Shown here piece by piece: positions 63,303 through 64,000 of a DNA stretch of 64,000 nt. The notes beneath the pieces were generated by a model. It was not told where the DNA came from, made no database searches, and worked only from the letters and a program-made list of their open reading frames with translations. Position numbers and translations under genes: made by a program. The DNA lies in assembly GCF_016919445.1 (NCBI RefSeq), contig NZ_CP070356.1, positions 3,847,502 through 3,911,501 on the forward strand, written 5' to 3'. Source of the DNA: Pseudomonas sp. PDNC002 (lineage in GTDB: Bacteria > Pseudomonadota > Gammaproteobacteria > Pseudomonadales > Pseudomonadaceae). How positions within the stretch are numbered: position 1 is the stretch's first letter; every line of letters starts with the position of its first letter.

Positions 63303-64000
63303 TCGAAAAGCCCTGTTGACCATTCCGCCACTGTGGCGCCTGGGCTTCCGCCCGTTCTTCCTCGGTGGTGCGGTGTTCGCGCTGATTGGCATCGCTGCCT
63401 GGGCGGCGGTGCTGCTCGGCGTATTGCCGGCCTGGCAGCCGCTGGGCGGCTGGCTCGCCTGGCATCGTCACGAAATGCTTTTCGGCTTCGCGGCCGCGAT
63501 CATCGCCGGCTTCCTGCTGACCGCGGTGCAGACCTGGACTGGACGGCCCGGCGTCAGCGGCAAGCCGCTGATGGTGCTGTCGCTGGTCTGGCTGGCGGCG
63601 CGCATTGGCTGGCTCGTTGGTGCACCACTGTGGCTGGTCACCGTGCTGGAGCTGGCATTCATGCCGGCACTGGCTTTCTTCATTGGTCGCAGCCTCTGGC
63701 AAGTCCGTCAGAAGCGTAACTACCCGATCATCGCGGTACTGAGCCTGCTGACACTCGCCGATGCGCTGGTGATGGCTGGTATCTGGACGGGGAACGATGC
63801 CTGGCAGCGAGGTGGTGCACTGGGTGCACTGTGGCTGGTGGCGGCGCTGATGGGGCTGATCGGCGGCCGTGTGATTCCCTTCTTCACCCAGCGTGGGCTG
63901 GGCCGCACCGCCCAGGTGCCGGCCTGGAACTGGCTGGACAATGCCCTGCTTGGCGGCACCATGCTGGTGGCGGTGCTGACGGCGATCGGTTTCGGCCTGA
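63289..64000 (+). CDS. nnrS: NnrS-family protein (cut by window end)
   Basis: GTG 63289 with GGGAGG upstream; 237 codons are visible and the frame is still open at the window edge. LWRLGFRPFFLGGAVFALIG and WHRHEMLFGFAAAIIAGFLLTAVQTWTG are the NnrS signature; many membrane helices. NnrS is a haem- and copper-linked membrane protein that relieves NO-related stress. Co-operon with fhp. Confidence 0.92.
   Translation, partial: MLLVDRKALLTIPPLWRLGFRPFFLGGAVFALIGIAAWAAVLLGVLPAWQPLGGWLAWHRHEMLFGFAAAIIAGFLLTAVQTWTGRPGVSGKPLMVLSLVWLAARIGWLVGAPLWLVTVLELAFMPALAFFIGRSLWQVRQKRNYPIIAVLSLLTLADALVMAGIWTGNDAWQRGGALGALWLVAALMGLIGGRVIPFFTQRGLGRTAQVPAWNWLDNALLGGTMLVAVLTAIGFGL

Overview
This window is about 66% GC, densely coded chromosome from a Pseudomonas, probably of the P. 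aeruginosa / P. citronellolis / P. nitroreducens branch. The evidence is the fhpR-fhp pair with a small membrane gene and nnrS beside queD, the trifunctional putA, an OprD porin, the NorR/sigma54 regulatory style, and dispersed GC-rich palindromic repeats of Pseudomonas type. I see no rRNA, tRNA, CRISPR array, insertion sequence or prophage.

Layout. 1-3341: agmatine/polyamine operon (agmatine deiminase end, N-carbamoylputrescine amidase, polyamine-binding protein, second agmatine deiminase with a Tat-like leader). 3497-7083: sirtuin and two membrane diguanylate cyclases. 7297-10926: PaiB-like protein, small conserved protein, rRNA hydroxylase RlhA, with repeats between them. 11162-15476: a lower-GC orphan gene facing a large autotransporter. 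15935-23085: hydrolase / isochorismatase / tethered monooxygenase / amidohydrolase / OprD group with a LysR regulator; the first two genes share a near-identical 44-bp upstream element. 23208-32067: signalling block with two large hybrid kinases, CheR, CheB and a REC-kinase. 32583-36518: putA preceded by four GTTGCA sites. 36582-40303: structured leader, then an aspartate:alanine exchanger and aspartate 4-decarboxylase. 40368-48692: ten-gene catabolic and transport operon. 49063-55496: MFS gene, then a BASS symporter / TauE / D-amidohydrolase operon with a divergent AraC regulator. 55503-64000: small membrane protein, mltA, polB, queD, fhpR, fhp, small membrane protein, nnrS (cut by the window edge).

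The most striking system is the ten-gene minus-strand operon 48692 to 40368. Its leader carries a very good match to the guanidine-I (ykkC) riboswitch aptamer, and about 100 bp upstream is a textbook sigma54 -24/-12 promoter. The operon encodes an NMT1/SsuA-type ABC importer, a membrane di-iron hydroxylase/desaturase, two SDR dehydrogenases, a DMT permease, a creatininase-family amidohydrolase, an isochorismatase-fold cysteine hydrolase and an unknown 254-aa protein. It lacks the known guanidine carboxylase and guanidine hydrolase genes. I infer a nitrogen-regulated route for uptake and oxidative/hydrolytic breakdown of a guanidino or cyclic guanidine compound.

Annotation was by eye from translated frames, start-codon context and remembered family motifs. 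No database search was run.
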